A program made the position numbers and the translations under genes. Under the pieces are notes generated by a model that worked only from the letters and a program-made list of their open reading frames with translations, was not told the DNA's origin and searched no databases. Shown one piece after another: positions 7,794-15,100 of a DNA stretch of 16,828 nucleotides. Every line of letters begins with the position of its first letter. Position 1 is the first letter of the stretch. Origin of the DNA: an uncultured Desulfobulbaceae bacterium (lineage in GTDB: Bacteria; Desulfobacterota; Desulfobulbia; Desulfobulbales; Desulfobulbaceae); contig CALZIH010000026.1 in the NCBI GenBank assembly GCA_945787305.1, positions 1 to 16,828 on the forward strand, in the 5' to 3' direction.

Positions 7794-10316
7794 ATGTACT
7801 TGTATGAAGTTGCCGTTGTTGCCCCACTGGCAACTTCACTCACCTATGGGCAACCTGTTGAATATACAAAAAAATTAAAATCAGGACTGCGGGTGCTTGT
7901 ACCTTTGGGCAACCGGCTGGTGACTGGTTACATCCTTGGGACGACTACTCTTCCTGATGCCGGTTCAGGAAAAAAAAAGGTGACGGTCAAGCCAATTGTT
8001 GACCTGCTGGATACGGAACCATTTTTTCCTGCGGCCATGATTCCTTTGTTTCGCTGGATTGCAGAATATTATCATCATCCTCTGGGTGAGGTCCTTCGTA
8101 CTGCTTTACCAAGCGGAGTAACTACCGGAAGTAGTCGGGTTGTCCGTTTGACCAAAAAAGGGCGCACCCATACAGAGCGTTTAGCAACTGATAAAACATA
8201 TGGCGACGCGCCTTGGATGCGCCAGCTTCTGACGAGCGGCGAATTACCAGCCAGGGTCGTTACCGGGATATGGCGAAAAACCACTCTGCAACGTCGCCTG
8301 AAGAATTGGGAAGACCAGGGCTTGCTTGTCGTTGAGCATGTTCTTTTACAAGATAAAAACAAAGGCAAGACAGAGAAGGTTGTCTCCCTTGTGCCCGGTT
8401 TGGCTGAAAACTTTCCGGTTACCGAATATTTAACAACAGAAGAAGCACTCAGCGCTTTAATTGGCAACCTTCCCGTCGTGCCGGGAAAAGCGGAACAGAC
8501 CCTTCTAGGGCATTTTACAAAACTCTATGTTCTTGGCGGTGGTCAACCGGTCAGCAGACGTGATCTCGGTCGCTTGTATTCGAACACCTCCAACGTGTTG
8601 AGTCGTCTCATTAAAAAAAATGTCCTCATGCAACATGAACGCCGAGTCTATCGTGATCCGTTTGGCGAACGTCCCTTGCATGTGCAACGGCCAGAACGCC
8701 TGACCGATGAGCAGGACAACGTGCTGAGTTCGCTCTTGCCTGCGATTGGCAAGGGTACTTTTCAACCATTTCTTCTTTTTGGCGTCACCGGTTGCGGTAA
8801 AACAGAGGTCTATCTCCATGCTACCGAAAAAGCTCTTGCTGAAAAAAAGACGGCTCTGGTTTTGGTACCGGAAATTGCCCTTGCCTCCCAGATAGAAGGG
8901 CATTTCTACTCACGGTTCGGCGATATGCTTGCCGTTCTCCATAGTGGACTGTCCGCCGGTCAGCGGCTTGATGTATGGCAACGTATTCTTCTGGGCGAGG
9001 TACAGGTGGTGGTCGGCGCCCGTTCAGCCATTTTCGCGCCGCTGTCCGACCTTGGCCTAATCATTGTTGATGAAGAACATGAACCTTCCTATAAACAGGA
9101 TGACGGCCTCTGTTATAATGCTCGTGATGTAGCGGTATTGCGGGGCAAATTCACAGGATGTCCGGTTTTGCTTGGTTCGGCAACACCATCGGTGGCCAGC
9201 TTCCATAACGCAGAGACAGGGAAATATTCCCGGTTGACCATGGAGCGACGAGTTGCCGATCAACAACTGCCACGTGTTGAAATTGTAGATCTGAACTCAA
9301 TTAATAAGTCGAGACCTGATCTTTTTTTCTCCGACCAATTGATTCAGGCCCTTGAAAAAAATATGGAGCAGAGGCAGCAGAGCCTTCTGTTTGTCAATCG
9401 ACGTGGCTATGCGTCTTTTCTCCTCTGTAGGGATTGCGGTCATGTGGTTCGTTGCCTTCATTGCCACGTTTCCATGACACTCCATCGCCGGGCTGATAAG
9501 TTAATTTGTCATTACTGTGGGTATACCTTACCGACGAATATTCTGTGTCCCGGCTGCCGGACAGGAAAAGTTGTTCCCCTTGGCCTGGGTTCGGAGCGTA
9601 TTGAAAATGAAGTCGGCCAGTTGCTGCCCCATGCAAGAATAGCTCGACTTGACAGTGATACCTCCGGTAGCAGAAAACGGTATCTAGCCTTGCTCAAGGC
9701 TGTTCGAGATAGGGAAATCGACATCTTGATCGGTACGCAAATGATAGCCAAGGGGCTGCATTTTCCCCATGTGACACTGGTCGGGGTTGTTTGGGCAGAC
9801 AGTGGATTAAACATGCCTGATTACAAGGCTGCAGAACGTACCTTTTCTCTGTTGTCGCAGGTCACCGGACGAGCGGGCAGGGGAGAACTGTCAGGGCGGG
9901 TAATTATCCAGACGCATCAGCCGAGGCATTATGCGGTGGGCTTTGCGCGTGATCATAATTATAGCGGGTTTTATGCCCAGGAGATCCTCTCACGGCGCGA
10001 GCTCCATTATCCACCCTTTTCCCGCTTGGTGAATATTCGCTTTAGCGGCCCCAATGAAGCTTCGGTCAAGCAGGCATCGGCCCAAGTCGCCGGGTTTCTC
10101 AACGACCGGCTGGACGGGAAAAGCACCGCAATACTCGGACCGGCCCCGGCGCCGCTTTCCATGTTACGGGACAGATATCGTTATCAGTTGTTGGTGAAAG
10201 GATTTGATATCAGGGAGATACACAGTCTCTGCAACAAACTGCTTGATGAAAAATCTAAGGTTTGCCCGCAAAGTGTGCGCATGTCCCTGGATGTTGACCC
10301 GGAAAATATGATGTAG
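7794..10316 (+). CDS. priA: Primosomal protein N' (replication restart helicase PriA)
   Basis: PriA recognises stalled replication forks, unwinds the lagging arm and reloads the replicative helicase. The 840-residue protein has an N-terminal fork-binding domain (about 1-110, starting YLYEVAVVAPL), Walker A GVTGCGKT 330-337, the DEEH box 426-429, and GSATPS 461-466. Eight zinc-binding cysteines lie at 545, 548, 554, 557, 572, 575, 585 and 588, followed by the helicase C-lobe (GTQMIAKGLHFPHVTLVGVV; QVTGRAGRG). It is about 100 residues longer than E. coli PriA. The excess is mostly in the winged-helix linker (about 110-300), as I recall being common in Desulfobacterota. The ATG at 7794 gives the expected N-terminus, but no clear Shine-Dalgarno is visible; coupling to galU is possible. 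All catalytic motifs are intact. Confidence 0.97.
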   Translation: MYLYEVAVVAPLATSLTYGQPVEYTKKLKSGLRVLVPLGNRLVTGYILGTTTLPDAGSGKKKVTVKPIVDLLDTEPFFPAAMIPLFRWIAEYYHHPLGEVLRTALPSGVTTGSSRVVRLTKKGRTHTERLATDKTYGDAPWMRQLLTSGELPARVVTGIWRKTTLQRRLKNWEDQGLLVVEHVLLQDKNKGKTEKVVSLVPGLAENFPVTEYLTTEEALSALIGNLPVVPGKAEQTLLGHFTKLYVLGGGQPVSRRDLGRLYSNTSNVLSRLIKKNVLMQHERRVYRDPFGERPLHVQRPERLTDEQDNVLSSLLPAIGKGTFQPFLLFGVTGCGKTEVYLHATEKALAEKKTALVLVPEIALASQIEGHFYSRFGDMLAVLHSGLSAGQRLDVWQRILLGEVQVVVGARSAIFAPLSDLGLIIVDEEHEPSYKQDDGLCYNARDVAVLRGKFTGCPVLLGSATPSVASFHNAETGKYSRLTMERRVADQQLPRVEIVDLNSINKSRPDLFFSDQLIQALEKNMEQRQQSLLFVNRRGYASFLLCRDCGHVVRCLHCHVSMTLHRRADKLICHYCGYTLPTNILCPGCRTGKVVPLGLGSERIENEVGQLLPHARIARLDSDTSGSRKRYLALLKAVRDREIDILIGTQMIAKGLHFPHVTLVGVVWADSGLNMPDYKAAERTFSLLSQVTGRAGRGELSGRVIIQTHQPRHYAVGFARDHNYSGFYAQEILSRRELHYPPFSRLVNIRFSGPNEASVKQASAQVAGFLNDRLDGKSTAILGPAPAPLSMLRDRYRYQLLVKGFDIREIHSLCNKLLDEKSKVCPQSVRMSLDVDPENMM

Positions 10317-10336
10317 TCAGGTAGTCTGTTGTGACG

Positions 10337-10384
10337 TGAAAAAGAAGCCCCGCCCGGAAAAAGGGGGTGAACCGGACGGGGCTT
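10337..10384 (-). terminator. Rho-independent terminator of the zraP-like gene
   Basis: A strong hairpin has arms AAGCCCCGCCCGG (10345-10357) and CCGGACGGGGCTT (10372-10384) with one mismatch. On the minus strand it is followed by CTTTTTC, so it terminates the leftward ZraP-like gene. Read rightward after priA it has no T-run, so it would be at most a weak stop there. Confidence 0.8.
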
Positions 10385-10438
10385 GGGCAGAGGTAGGCAG
10401 CTGGTGTAGCGTGCTTGGTGTTCGTATTGTTTACACAG

Positions 10439-10936
10439 TTACTCTTGACCGTGGTGATAGCCTTTCATCATGTGATGACCACCACCTGATCTCATTTTAT
10501 CGCAACCATGTTTCATTTTGTCACAACCATGTGATTTCATCTTATCGCAACCATGACCCATTCCCATTGCTCCCATTGCAGGTCCGGGCAATCCACTTTT
10601 TCGTGCCTTGTCCCGCATCTGTTCTTTGAGGTCAAAGAGTTCACCGGCTAGAGCTGAAACCTGTTCCGGATTCGGGCTTGTGCTGTGCATCAGTGCTTTC
10701 ATCTCGGAACGTTTCATCATCAGGGTTCTACGCAGTTCCTTGGTTTCTTCAAGAAAGGCGTCCCGTGCCTGCATCATCTCATTATGCAAGGGGCAATCTT
10801 TCTTCATCTTGTGACAGGGCGGCGTCGGCCCATCTTTTTCTTCGGCACCAATGACCGACTGTATCCCTGTAAAGGATATGGCAGCAGTCACCAGAAACAT
10901 CATGGTATATTTAACAATAGCTTTTCGTCGAATCAT
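10439..10936 (-). CDS. ZraP/CpxP-like periplasmic metal-binding protein
   Basis: This 165-residue exported protein has a basic N-terminus, a hydrophobic stretch (about 8-29) and probable cleavage near residue 31 (VIGAEE), giving a periplasmic product. The middle (about 52-115) is a long charged helix pair with Met-rich segments (ETKELRRTLMMKRSEMKAL; GELFDLKEQMRDKARKSG), the layout of the Spy/CpxP/ZraP (LTXXQ) family. CHKMKKDC lies at 41-48. The tail holds three GCDKM motifs (129-133, 137-141, 144-148) and then GGGHHMMKGYHH, so zinc or copper binding is likely. The ATG at 10936 follows GGGAGGAA at ideal spacing; the longer frame from 10990 runs over the promoter and is rejected. The gene is divergent from a ZraS-like kinase, as zraP is from zraSR in E. 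coli, which supports a metal/envelope-stress role. Family membership is inferred; metal choice is unknown. Confidence 0.85.
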   Translation of the reverse strand: MIRRKAIVKYTMMFLVTAAISFTGIQSVIGAEEKDGPTPPCHKMKKDCPLHNEMMQARDAFLEETKELRRTLMMKRSEMKALMHSTSPNPEQVSALAGELFDLKEQMRDKARKSGLPGPAMGAMGMGHGCDKMKSHGCDKMKHGCDKMRSGGGHHMMKGYHHGQE

Positions 10937-10985
10937 TGTATATTCCTCCCTACAACTGTATGGTTCAGTTGTTTGGATTCCATAT

Positions 10986-11001
10986 TGCATGGTTTATGCC
11001 A
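10986..11001 (-). promoter_or_regulatory. Sigma-54 promoter for the zraP-like gene
   Basis: The minus strand reads TGGCATAAACCATGCA. It has GG at -24 and GC at -12 separated by exactly 10 bases, against the consensus TGGCAC-N5-TTGCA. The predicted transcript start is near 10975, about 40 nt before the start codon. Known ZraP genes are sigma-54 dependent, which agrees. Confidence 0.6.
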
Positions 11002-11015
11002 ACCGATAGCCCATA

Positions 11016-11031
11016 TGGCGACTGTGCTGCA
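11016..11031 (+). promoter_or_regulatory. Possible sigma-54 promoter for the ZraS-like gene
   Basis: The plus strand reads TGGCGACTGTGCTGCA, with GG-N10-GC spacing. It lies back to back with the leftward sigma-54 site, 14 nt away. It would give a leader of about 140 nt containing both palindromic operators downstream of the start. That arrangement is unusual and lowers confidence. Confidence 0.3.
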
Positions 11032-11098
11032 AGTAATTGGAAAGTAAGTGTTAATTTTTCTTTGTTTTTTGGTCGATAGTTGTCGCCTGCGGCTGGCT

Positions 11099-11113
11099 GG
11101 GTAATATTTACCC
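11099..11113. promoter_or_regulatory. Palindromic operator 1, GGGTAATATTTACCC
   Basis: A near-perfect 15-bp palindrome (arms GGGTAA/TTTACCC), with flanking GC and GC also pairing around it. It is centred at 11106, about 131 bp upstream of the predicted leftward start, a normal place for a sigma-54 activator site. It matches a second copy 33 bp away. Confidence 0.6.
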
Positions 11114-11131
11114 GGCAGGTGTCTGTTGCCT

Positions 11132-11146
11132 GGGTATTTTTTACCC
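11132..11146. promoter_or_regulatory. Palindromic operator 2, GGGTATTTTTTACCC
   Basis: The second 15-bp palindrome is identical to operator 1 at 13 of 15 positions. The centre-to-centre distance of 33 bp is about three helical turns, so bound dimers would sit on the same DNA face. It lies 36 nt before the ZraS-like start codon. Confidence 0.6.
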
Positions 11147-11182
11147 GCGAATTCGAGTTGGTGGAAAATGGATCACTATTAG

Positions 11183-13018
11183 ATGGCTATGAAGTGGGTA
11201 TCACGTCCTAAGTATATTTTTGTCTCCCCATGGTTGCTTGCCGCCGCAACCGGTCTGTTGGTGTTGATCGTCGTCACTTTCGCTGTGAGTAATGTGAAAA
11301 GGGAAAAGCGGTTAATGACCAACGCCATGCTGCAGAAAGCGGCGACCCTTATCCGGGTCATTCGTTCCGGAGCAAGAGCCTCGTCTATCTCCGATATCCA
11401 GAGGGGAATGTGGCAACTTGATCCATGGAGTGATCATGTCCAACGGGTTATTGACCACCTTTCAGACGATCCGGACCTTCATTTCCTCGCTGTTGTTGAT
11501 CGATCCGGAGTGATCATGGCCCATAGCAGACAGGTGATGAAAGGCCGTACCCTGCAAATTGAACTTCCATTTAGCCGCAACGCTAAATCTACTCAGGGTC
11601 CCCTGGTCTATAAAATTTTACAGGAAAAGGGGCAGGCCCGCTTTTTTGTGGTTGTCCGCTCGTTCCAGCCCTTTCAACCGGCCATCCCGCCTGTTCCCTT
11701 TTCCTTACGTCCACATGGTCGATTTACCGTGCCGGGATCTAGTAATCCTACTGATCCGTTACCTCCCAACCAGGCGAGCAAGCCATCCAATGAATATTAC
11801 GTCATTGTGGCCTTGGATATGAAAGAGTATGACCGGGCCCTTGGACGTTTATATTTCCAAATGGTGATGCTTTCTTTTGCCATGTTATTGGTTGGTGTTG
11901 GCGGATGGCTCTCGCTGGCAGCTGTCCAGGGGTATCGCGTATCCCAGAAGACCCTTCATGAAATTCAAGCCTTTACCGGTCTATTGGTTTCTAAACTTCC
12001 GGTGGGAATTGTTGCCACCGATAAACGGGGAATTATTGCCACTTGGAATCAGTCTGCAGAAGAGCTAATCGGTATAAAACAGAATGCCGCCATCGGCAAA
12101 AAACCTGCAGATATCCTTCCTCAAGTTCTGTCCGACTTTTTTTCTGTACCCAGCACCGGTCAGGCAATAGGGTCAGATCGGGTAGGTTGTGAAATACAAT
12201 TGATCGTTCACGAAAAAGAGGTGGTCGTAAATTGTCACCACCTCATCATATCAGGAAGTGCAGGTGAATTTGAAGGAAAAGTATTACTGCTTTCCAATAT
12301 GACGGAATTGAAGAATCTTGAAAAAAAGATGCGTGAAAATGAGCGATTGGCTGCAGTCGGCCGGATGGCTGCAGGCGTTGCTCATGAGGTCCGTAATCCA
12401 TTAAGTTCGATTAAGGGTCTGACACTCTTGCTGCAAGGAAAATTTTCACAACGGAGCAGCGAACACGAGACGGCAATGTTACTGATACAGGAAGTGGAAC
12501 GGATGAACAGAACCATTTCCGAGTTGCTGAGTTTTTCCAGGCCCGCACCCCTTGAACTGAGTAAGGTGGATATTTGCAACTTACTGGAGCGTCAAGTCAG
12601 GTTACTTGCAGCCGATACGGCCAGTGACGGCATTACGTGCGAACTCGAACTTGCCGATGACCTTCAGGCAGTGGCTGCTGATCAGGACAGGCTGAACCAG
12701 GTGCTCTTGAACATAATTCTAAATAGTATGCAGGCAATGAGTGGTGGTGGTGAATTAACGGTTCGAGCTTGGAATAATAGGGATAATGGGACAGTCATCA
12801 TAACCTTTACCGATACTGGAACAGGAATGGATACGGAAACCATGAACCAGGCATTTTTCCCCTACTTCACTACCAAAAAAAACGGATCCGGTATAGGGCT
12901 TGCCATCTCGCAAAAAGTCATCGCCGATCATGGCGGTACTATACTTCTTGACAGTGAGCAGGGGAAAGGGACGGTGGTGACCGTTGAGTTGCCTCAATAT
13001 AATGGCGGTTCCTCGTGA
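11183..13018 (+). CDS. ZraS-like membrane sensor histidine kinase with PAS domain
   Basis: This 611-residue inner-membrane kinase has TM1 about 14-36, a periplasmic sensor of roughly 190 residues (with FLAVVDRSGVIMAHSRQVMKG, a Cache-like strand-turn pattern), and TM2 about 226-248. A cytoplasmic PAS domain spans about 265-372 (LPVGIVATDKRGIIATWNQS). The HisKA domain has phosphoacceptor His401 in VAHEVRNPLSSIKG. The ATPase domain carries NIILNS 510-515, DTGTGM 544-549, FFPYFTTK and GSGIGLA 568-574. Architecture and divergence from a ZraP-like gene suggest a zinc/copper or envelope-stress sensor of the ZraS/HydH group. A proline-rich stretch (about 161-203) sits at the end of the sensor domain. 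No response regulator follows; the next gene is on the opposite strand. No clear Shine-Dalgarno precedes the ATG at 11183, and the ATG at 11189 is an equal alternative. Confidence 0.92.
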   Translation: MAMKWVSRPKYIFVSPWLLAAATGLLVLIVVTFAVSNVKREKRLMTNAMLQKAATLIRVIRSGARASSISDIQRGMWQLDPWSDHVQRVIDHLSDDPDLHFLAVVDRSGVIMAHSRQVMKGRTLQIELPFSRNAKSTQGPLVYKILQEKGQARFFVVVRSFQPFQPAIPPVPFSLRPHGRFTVPGSSNPTDPLPPNQASKPSNEYYVIVALDMKEYDRALGRLYFQMVMLSFAMLLVGVGGWLSLAAVQGYRVSQKTLHEIQAFTGLLVSKLPVGIVATDKRGIIATWNQSAEELIGIKQNAAIGKKPADILPQVLSDFFSVPSTGQAIGSDRVGCEIQLIVHEKEVVVNCHHLIISGSAGEFEGKVLLLSNMTELKNLEKKMRENERLAAVGRMAAGVAHEVRNPLSSIKGLTLLLQGKFSQRSSEHETAMLLIQEVERMNRTISELLSFSRPAPLELSKVDICNLLERQVRLLAADTASDGITCELELADDLQAVAADQDRLNQVLLNIILNSMQAMSGGGELTVRAWNNRDNGTVIITFTDTGTGMDTETMNQAFFPYFTTKKNGSGIGLAISQKVIADHGGTILLDSEQGKGTVVTVELPQYNGGSS

Positions 13019-13033
13019 TTACGCCAACTGAGA

Positions 13034-13240
13034 TCAGTTGCAGTCGTTGCTGGAGAGAACCTCTTTAAAGTTACTGTTGAGAAATTCGCATTCCGCCGGT
13101 GTGAGATCAAAACGCAGTTCTGCTTCGCCAAGGACAATGTCGCGTTTTTTTTCAGGATGTTTCTGTAGCGTTTCACTGAGCCAACAGATGGCTTTTTTCA
13201 GGTTGGCGGACGGTGTCTGCAAAGGTGTTGATGGACACAT
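13034..13240 (-). CDS. Small conserved-looking protein of unknown function
   Basis: This 68-residue soluble protein runs from MCPSTPLQTPSANLKK to EVLSSNDCN. I chose the ATG at 13240, preceded by AAAGGAAAA, over the longer frame starting at 13276, which has no ribosome-binding site. Predicted content is two helices (ANLKKAICWLSETLQKHPEKK and TPAECEFLNSNFKEVL) joined by VLGEAELRFDL. Two Cys lie near the N-terminus and centre and one at the C-terminus. There is no signal peptide or transmembrane segment. It converges on the kinase gene with 15 nt between stop codons and diverges from algH. I do not recognise a named family; a conserved Desulfobacterota hypothetical is my impression only. Confidence 0.6.
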   Translation of the reverse strand: MCPSTPLQTPSANLKKAICWLSETLQKHPEKKRDIVLGEAELRFDLTPAECEFLNSNFKEVLSSNDCN

Positions 13241-13314
13241 AGTTTTCCTTTTGCTGTGAGTTGAAATTCTTTTCAACGATGTATATCTTTAACGTGCTAG
13301 TATAAAACCGGTTT

Positions 13315-13348
13315 GCTTCGGGCGCCATATTTTTCTTTGGCCTGAAGC
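13315..13348. other. Imperfect inverted repeat between divergent genes
   Basis: GCTTCGGGC (13315-13323) and GCCTGAAGC (13340-13348) form a 9-bp stem with one G-U position around a T-rich loop. No T-run follows on either strand, so it is probably not a terminator. It may be an operator between the small gene and algH, or it may have no role. Confidence 0.3.
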
Positions 13349-13356
13349 GATCATCC

Positions 13357-13386
13357 TTGACGGTGGCAATACAGCTTTGCTACACT
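13357..13386 (+). promoter_or_regulatory. Sigma-70-type promoter of algH
   Basis: TTGACG at 13357-13362 and TACACT at 13381-13386 are separated by 18 bp. This would start transcription near 13393, about 28 nt before the algH start codon. The nearest ribosome-binding sequence is AGGGA at 13408-13412. Confidence 0.5.
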
Positions 13387-13420
13387 ATAGTGAAGGAGAA
13401 AACATACAGGGACGCTACAT

Positions 13421-13972
13421 ATGGAAAGCTTACAGGGACATTTTCTTATTTCAACGCCGCATATGCCGGATCCTCGCTTCCAGGAACAGGTCGTTTACCT
13501 GTGTGCCCATAATGAAGAGGGGGCAATGGGGCTTGTTATCAACAATCCCAACCATGAAATCACGATGTTTGATGTTTTCTGTGGTGCAAATCTCCCCATG
13601 CCTGAAAGCCCTTTGCCGCCGGTTTACCTCGGTGGACCTGTAGAAGTGGATGCGGGGTTTATATTGTATACAGCCCAGGAAAGTGAACATTTCTCCCTAA
13701 AGGTTACAGCAAGCGTCGCCCTGTCAAGGGATACCCGTCTCTTAGAGGATATTGCCCGAGGAAACGGACCTGAAGATTTCCTGTTTATGCTTGGTTACGC
13801 AGGATGGGGTCCGGGACAATTGGAAATGGAGTTGATGGATAATGGTTGGCTTACCGTACCTGGCAATACAGAGATCCTCTTCAATACTCCCGATGAAAGC
13901 AAATGGAAAATGGCGGCCCATCGTTACGGAATAGATATTTCGGTATTTGGTGATGTGATAGGGTACGCCTGA
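13421..13972 (+). CDS. algH: YqgE/AlgH family protein (UPF0301)
   Basis: This 183-residue protein has the normal family length and the family opening LQGHFLISTPHMPDPRFQEQVVYLCAHNEEGAMGL, then VINNP, a GGPV strand (VYLGGPVEVD) and the late motif MLGYAGWGPGQLEMEL. AlgH was named for an effect on alginate regulation in Pseudomonas; the molecular function of the family is not established. It is cytoplasmic, with no signal peptide. It has its own promoter and is followed by a strong terminator, so it appears to be a single-gene transcript. The ATG at 13421 gives the family N-terminus. Confidence 0.93.
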   Translation: MESLQGHFLISTPHMPDPRFQEQVVYLCAHNEEGAMGLVINNPNHEITMFDVFCGANLPMPESPLPPVYLGGPVEVDAGFILYTAQESEHFSLKVTASVALSRDTRLLEDIARGNGPEDFLFMLGYAGWGPGQLEMELMDNGWLTVPGNTEILFNTPDESKWKMAAHRYGIDISVFGDVIGYA

Positions 13973-13991
13973 TAAAAAATATCTCAGAGTA

Positions 13992-14028
13992 AAACGCACC
14001 TGCTTTTGCCGGTAGGTGCGTTTTTTTT
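13992..14028 (+). terminator. Rho-independent terminator after algH
   Basis: The arms AACGCACCT (13993-14001) and AGGTGCGTT (14014-14022) form a perfect 9-bp stem with a 12-nt loop, followed by a run of eight T. It lies 20 nt after the algH stop. Confidence 0.9.
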
Positions 14029-14045
14029 ATGGAATGTGATAAGCG

Positions 14046-14468
14046 ATGTCGGAACAAGAAAAAGTACAACTTGCTGAAATATTTCAATGTAGTCGTTGCG
14101 GTTATTGCTGCCAGGGTGAAACCACCGTGTCCCTTGATGGCGATGATCAACAGCGTATGATCAAGGAGCTGGGCCTGAGTCGGGAAGAAGTGGCACAACG
14201 TTTCTGGAGAATCACAGGCTCGGTAGTCCAGATGCAGATCATAGACGGGCACTGTATCTTTTACAATGATACCACCGGATGTACGGTCCACGTTGGTCGA
14301 CCGTGGCGCTGTGGGCAGTGGCCATTACATCCGAGCATACTTGAGGACGAGAACAACTTTACAACCATCAGCCAGTCCTGCCCCGGTATCAATAAGGATA
14401 TCAGTTACGAGGAATTTCGGGAGAAGTTACGGCTTCTCCTTGAGCAGGAAAGAAAGTTGATCTGCTGA
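14046..14468 (+). CDS. YkgJ family cysteine-cluster protein
   Basis: This 140-residue cytoplasmic protein begins with the cluster C15-x2-C18-x2-C21-C22 (FQCSRCGYCCQG), followed by C70 (DGHC), C79 (TGCTVH), C89 (RPWRCGQWP) and C112 (SCPG). This is the order of the YkgJ / zinc-or-iron chelating (CxxCxxCC) family, in which a metal or Fe-S cluster is presumed bound; the function is not established. A helical tail (EEFREKLRLLLEQERK) ends in Cys. No strong ribosome-binding site is seen; the start lies 18 nt after the algH terminator, so this gene needs its own promoter, which I could not identify. The palindromic repeat copy C follows 7 nt after the stop. Confidence 0.88.
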   Translation: MSEQEKVQLAEIFQCSRCGYCCQGETTVSLDGDDQQRMIKELGLSREEVAQRFWRITGSVVQMQIIDGHCIFYNDTTGCTVHVGRPWRCGQWPLHPSILEDENNFTTISQSCPGINKDISYEEFREKLRLLLEQERKLIC

Positions 14469-14475
14469 GTTGTGA

Positions 14476-14572
14476 TGGTATCGTAAAACTCAAAAACACC
14501 TTTTGTACAGCACGGAAACTCAATGCACCATAAGAGCTTACCTTCGTTGGCGTCCGGCTTTTTGCGATACCA
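14476..14572 (+). repeat. Palindromic intergenic repeat, copy C
   Basis: A 97-bp element with inverted ends TGGTATCGTAAAA (14476-14488) and TTTTGCGATACCA (14560-14572), matching at 12 of 13 positions; the exception is a U-G pair in plus-strand RNA. Internal segments (CTCAAAAACA, TTGTACAGCACGGAAA, CAATG, CCGGCTTTTTGCGATACC) align with copies A and B near galU. It lies between the ykgJ-like gene and rlmH, in the same orientation as the other copies. Confidence 0.8.
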
Positions 14573-14631
14573 AAACCGTGCCTGATCACTGATTCATTTA
14601 TAAACAGCCTGTAATCTATGGGAATTGTACG

Positions 14632-15099
14632 TTGAAGTTTATTTTTCTTTTTCTCGGTAAAACCCAGGAAAAATATATTGATACGGCAATATCCGATTAC
14701 GCTGCCAGGCTTGGCAGGTATCTACCACTGGAACTCATTGTCCTGAAAGAGAAGTATAATCGTAACGCATCGGATGGTGTTGTCAAACAGGCTGGAGCTG
14801 AACTTTTGCTTAATCGATGCGGCAAAGACAGCTTTAAGGTTGCCCTGGACCTATCCGGGAGACAGTATGATTCAAACCAGTTGGCCAACATGGTTCAGAA
14901 TTGGCAGGACCGCAGCCTGCAAACCGTGTATTTCCTCATCGGTGGCCACCTTGGGTTGCACCCTTCGGTTGTGCAGGAGGCGGATGTTGTCTGGTCCCTG
15001 TCCAAGCTGACCTTTACCCATGAAATGACTCGAATGATAGTCTTAGAGCAGTTGTACCGCGCTTGTACGATAAACGCCGGACAAAACTATCATAAGTGA
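14632..15099 (+). CDS. rlmH: 23S rRNA (pseudouridine1915-N3)-methyltransferase RlmH
   Basis: RlmH is a SPOUT-class methyltransferase that uses SAM to methylate pseudouridine 1915 in helix 69 of 23S rRNA, acting on the assembled 70S ribosome. The 155-residue protein is the usual family length. It starts MKFIFLFLGKTQEKY and carries the cofactor-knot signature FLIGGHLGLHP (101-111). The C-terminal WSLSKLTFTHEMTRMIVLEQLYRA matches the family, and the end is NYHK instead of the common HPYH. The only start giving a full first strand is TTG at 14632. An out-of-frame ATG at 14618 would make a five-codon peptide whose TGA overlaps this TTG, perhaps helping initiation. The next gene starts 1 nt after the stop, so an operon is clear. 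Confidence 0.93.
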   Translation: MKFIFLFLGKTQEKYIDTAISDYAARLGRYLPLELIVLKEKYNRNASDGVVKQAGAELLLNRCGKDSFKVALDLSGRQYDSNQLANMVQNWQDRSLQTVYFLIGGHLGLHPSVVQEADVVWSLSKLTFTHEMTRMIVLEQLYRACTINAGQNYHK

Positions 15100-15100
15100 T

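Noticed and set aside
10336..10629. 97-residue plus-strand open frame after priA
   Set aside because: It runs antisense through the terminator and the repetitive 3' end of the zraP-like gene; its composition mirrors those repeats.
10937..10990. 18-residue N-terminal extension of the zraP-like protein
   Set aside because: It overlaps the sigma-54 promoter and would bury the signal peptide; the ATG at 10936 has a perfect ribosome-binding site.
13025..13040. Hairpin CAACTG-AGAT-CAGTTG between the convergent stops
   Set aside because: The stem is only 6 bp with no T-run, so it is too weak to call a terminator.
14618..14635. Five-codon leader peptide (ATG to TGA) overlapping the rlmH TTG start
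   Set aside because: No ribosome-binding site is seen before it and such short frames arise often by chance; noted only in the rlmH entry.
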